Source: Bacteroidales bacterium UBA4912
GTDB taxonomy: Bacteria; Bacteroidota; Bacteroidia; Bacteroidales; Dysgonomonadaceae
Assembly: GCA_002398875.1 (NCBI GenBank)
Contig: DHCC01000041.1
Location: 57,983-100,233 of the forward strand
Length of the DNA: 42,251 nucleotides
Reading direction: 5' to 3'
The notes under the pieces are model-generated. The model worked only from the letters and a program-made list of their open reading frames with translations. It was not told the origin of the DNA and ran no database searches. Positions 40,852 through 42,251 of this stretch are shown here, piece after piece (the stretch's first letter is position 1; every line of letters starts with the position of its first letter). A program made the translations under genes and the position numbers.

Positions 40852-42251
40852 ATGAAAAAAGCCATACTATTTATTACTGCCTGTATTCTCCAGTCTGTAA
40901 TTTGCCTGTCGGCACATAATATTAAAGTAAACACCATTACAGAAAAAGGGGCCTGGTGCTGGTTTGCAGATCCTAGATCTATTCATCACGAGAATGAAAG
41001 CGGAACGATTAACAGTACATACATAGGTTATATTGATGTTAACGGTTATATAAAAGCTACACAAATAGACCATCTGAATAACAGGACTAGCGAGGTTATG
41101 ATACGCTCTTATTTTCAGCCGGATGACCATAACAATCCCACTTTTCTGGTGTTGCCGGATGAACGAATAATGGTTTTCTATTCACGTCATACAGATGAGT
41201 CATGCTTTTATTATCGTGTATCCAAAAGCCCTGGGGATATCTCCACACTGGGAAAAGAATTTCGTCTGGAAACATCTAATAACACTACTTACCCTTCCCC
41301 ATTTATATTATCGGATGATCCGGATTATATTTATCTTTGCTGGCGTGGAACAGCATGGCATCCTACAATTGCAAAGCTTAGTATGCCCGACATTGATGAT
41401 GAGGTACATTTTGAATGGGGACCCTATCAGATAATGCAGTCTCAAAATGGTGCCGGTGGTGTGCGACCATACGCCAAATATGCTTCAAATGGAAGAGACA
41501 AGATTTATCTGGCATATACTACTACACATCCCGATAATCAGAGTGAGAACTGGATTTATCTTAATTATATAGATATCAATCAAAAAACACTAAATGACAT
41601 CAAAGGGGATAAGCTTTCGACTATTAATGGGACAGATTTACATGAAGTAGATATTACTCCTGCATACAGGGATAAATTTCCTTATACAGTAGTTGATGAC
41701 ACTCCACTTCGCAATTGGATATGGGATCTGACACTTGACAAAGATAAAATACCTGTAATGACAACTGTCAGAATCAGTAAAGATAAATCGACGCATGATT
41801 ATTATCATATTAGATGGACGGGTGACAATTGGCAGAAAACGTTTATCGCTAATGCAGGTGGACATTTTCATCAGTCTCCGGATATAGAGAAATGTTATAG
41901 CGGAGGATTGGTAATAGATAAGTATGATTCCCAGACAGTTTACGGATCAGTACCGGTGAAAGGTATACATGGATTAGTTTATGAATTGAAAAAATACACA
42001 ATAGATGACAATGGGGTGTTGACTTCTGAAGAGCAACTAACCTTCGATTCACAAAAAAACAATGTCCGCCCATATTCAATTGCCGATAAAGATTCTGAGA
42101 ACTCGCTTGTATGGATGCAGGGTGATTATTATGACTGGATCGTAAGTTCTCAGCGACCACAAGGATTTCCAACTGCTATTAGGACAAATATGAATCTTCC
42201 AGAGGAGGCAATTGATCTGAAAAGAGGGTTGCTAATAAATGAGAATATAGG
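40852..42251 (+). CDS. BNR_4 repeat-containing secreted protein, truncated by the window end
   Basis: An open frame of at least 466 codons runs off the right edge. The start (MKKAILFITACILQSVICLSAHN) is a signal peptide. It is followed by GAWCWFADPRSIHHE, a BNR_4-type N-terminal motif, then repeated Asp-box-like blades (VLPDERIMVFYSRH, GVRPYAKYASNGRDKIYLAYTT, LDKDKIPVMTTVRIS, HFHQSPDIEKCYSGGLVID) expected for a beta-propeller. Some members of this superfamily are polysaccharide lyases or glycosidases; no activity can be assigned here. It is close to the symporter gene but is separated by a terminator. Confidence 0.82.
   Translation, partial: MKKAILFITACILQSVICLSAHNIKVNTITEKGAWCWFADPRSIHHENESGTINSTYIGYIDVNGYIKATQIDHLNNRTSEVMIRSYFQPDDHNNPTFLVLPDERIMVFYSRHTDESCFYYRVSKSPGDISTLGKEFRLETSNNTTYPSPFILSDDPDYIYLCWRGTAWHPTIAKLSMPDIDDEVHFEWGPYQIMQSQNGAGGVRPYAKYASNGRDKIYLAYTTTHPDNQSENWIYLNYIDINQKTLNDIKGDKLSTINGTDLHEVDITPAYRDKFPYTVVDDTPLRNWIWDLTLDKDKIPVMTTVRISKDKSTHDYYHIRWTGDNWQKTFIANAGGHFHQSPDIEKCYSGGLVIDKYDSQTVYGSVPVKGIHGLVYELKKYTIDDNGVLTSEEQLTFDSQKNNVRPYSIADKDSENSLVWMQGDYYDWIVSSQRPQGFPTAIRTNMNLPEEAIDLKRGLLINENI

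Overview
The window reads as an AT-rich chromosomal stretch of a Bacteroidota, most likely Bacteroidales, genome. The lines of evidence are: many upstream regions carry the TAnnTTTG -7 element of Bacteroidetes promoters; one protein has a type IX secretion-like C-terminal tail; glutamine synthetase is type III; nrfHA is linked to resB/ccsA; a phosphate butyryltransferase/butyrate kinase pair is present; and there are SusCD-free glycan enzymes (GH140, BNR_4). Anaerobic energy metabolism (nitrite ammonification, butyryl-phosphate) suggests a fermentative anaerobe of the Dysgonomonadaceae/Porphyromonadaceae type. This placement is inference; no rRNA is present.

Layout. 1-400: the 5' end of a tRNA and an HU gene, both on the minus strand, separated by a terminator. 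586-3257: two overlapping rhomboid protease genes and a membrane-anchored endonuclease/exonuclease/phosphatase-family protein, overlapping head to tail. 3359-5202: queD-queE-rnz. 5268-5627: a mini-protein made only of a signal peptide, a short linker and a T9SS-type tail. 5765-6766: asd. 6849-9071 (minus): znuA, znuC and a DUF456 membrane protein, with no znuB permease. 9177-11332: mnmD and an AAA-ATPase/DUF234 gene face each other, and each is preceded by a copy of the same 37-bp imperfect palindrome. 11492-12679: MBL-fold hydrolase and DUF2200. 12731-16968: a four-gene DevBCA-like tripartite exporter with its own TolC, with a 19-bp tandem repeat after the ATPase gene. 17025-19088 (minus): a lipoprotein metallopeptidase. 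19211-20808: a Ser-His S26B-type peptidase and a PF14907-type nucleotidyltransferase. 21006-24956: Gfo/Idh/MocA oxidoreductase with an SMP-30 lactonase, then M20 dipeptidase with a small conserved protein. 24964-29590 (minus): GH140 - ptb - buk - ATP-grasp protein. 29847-31088: cytosine deaminase-like amidohydrolase. 31172-36289: a Crp/Fnr regulator divergent from nrfH-nrfA-resB-ccsA. 36425-38620: glnN. 38858-40759: an SSS sodium/solute symporter with a leader that looks like an attenuator. 40852-end: a truncated BNR_4 secreted protein.

Most genes are core or commonly conserved. The best candidates for undescribed biology are the paired palindromes around mnmD/ATPase, the stand-alone T9SS-tail protein, the S26B/nucleotidyltransferase pair, the possible attenuator before the symporter, and the deaminase with a changed active-site residue. 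No CRISPR array, insertion sequence, phage or integron was seen, and no gap between genes exceeds 300 bases.
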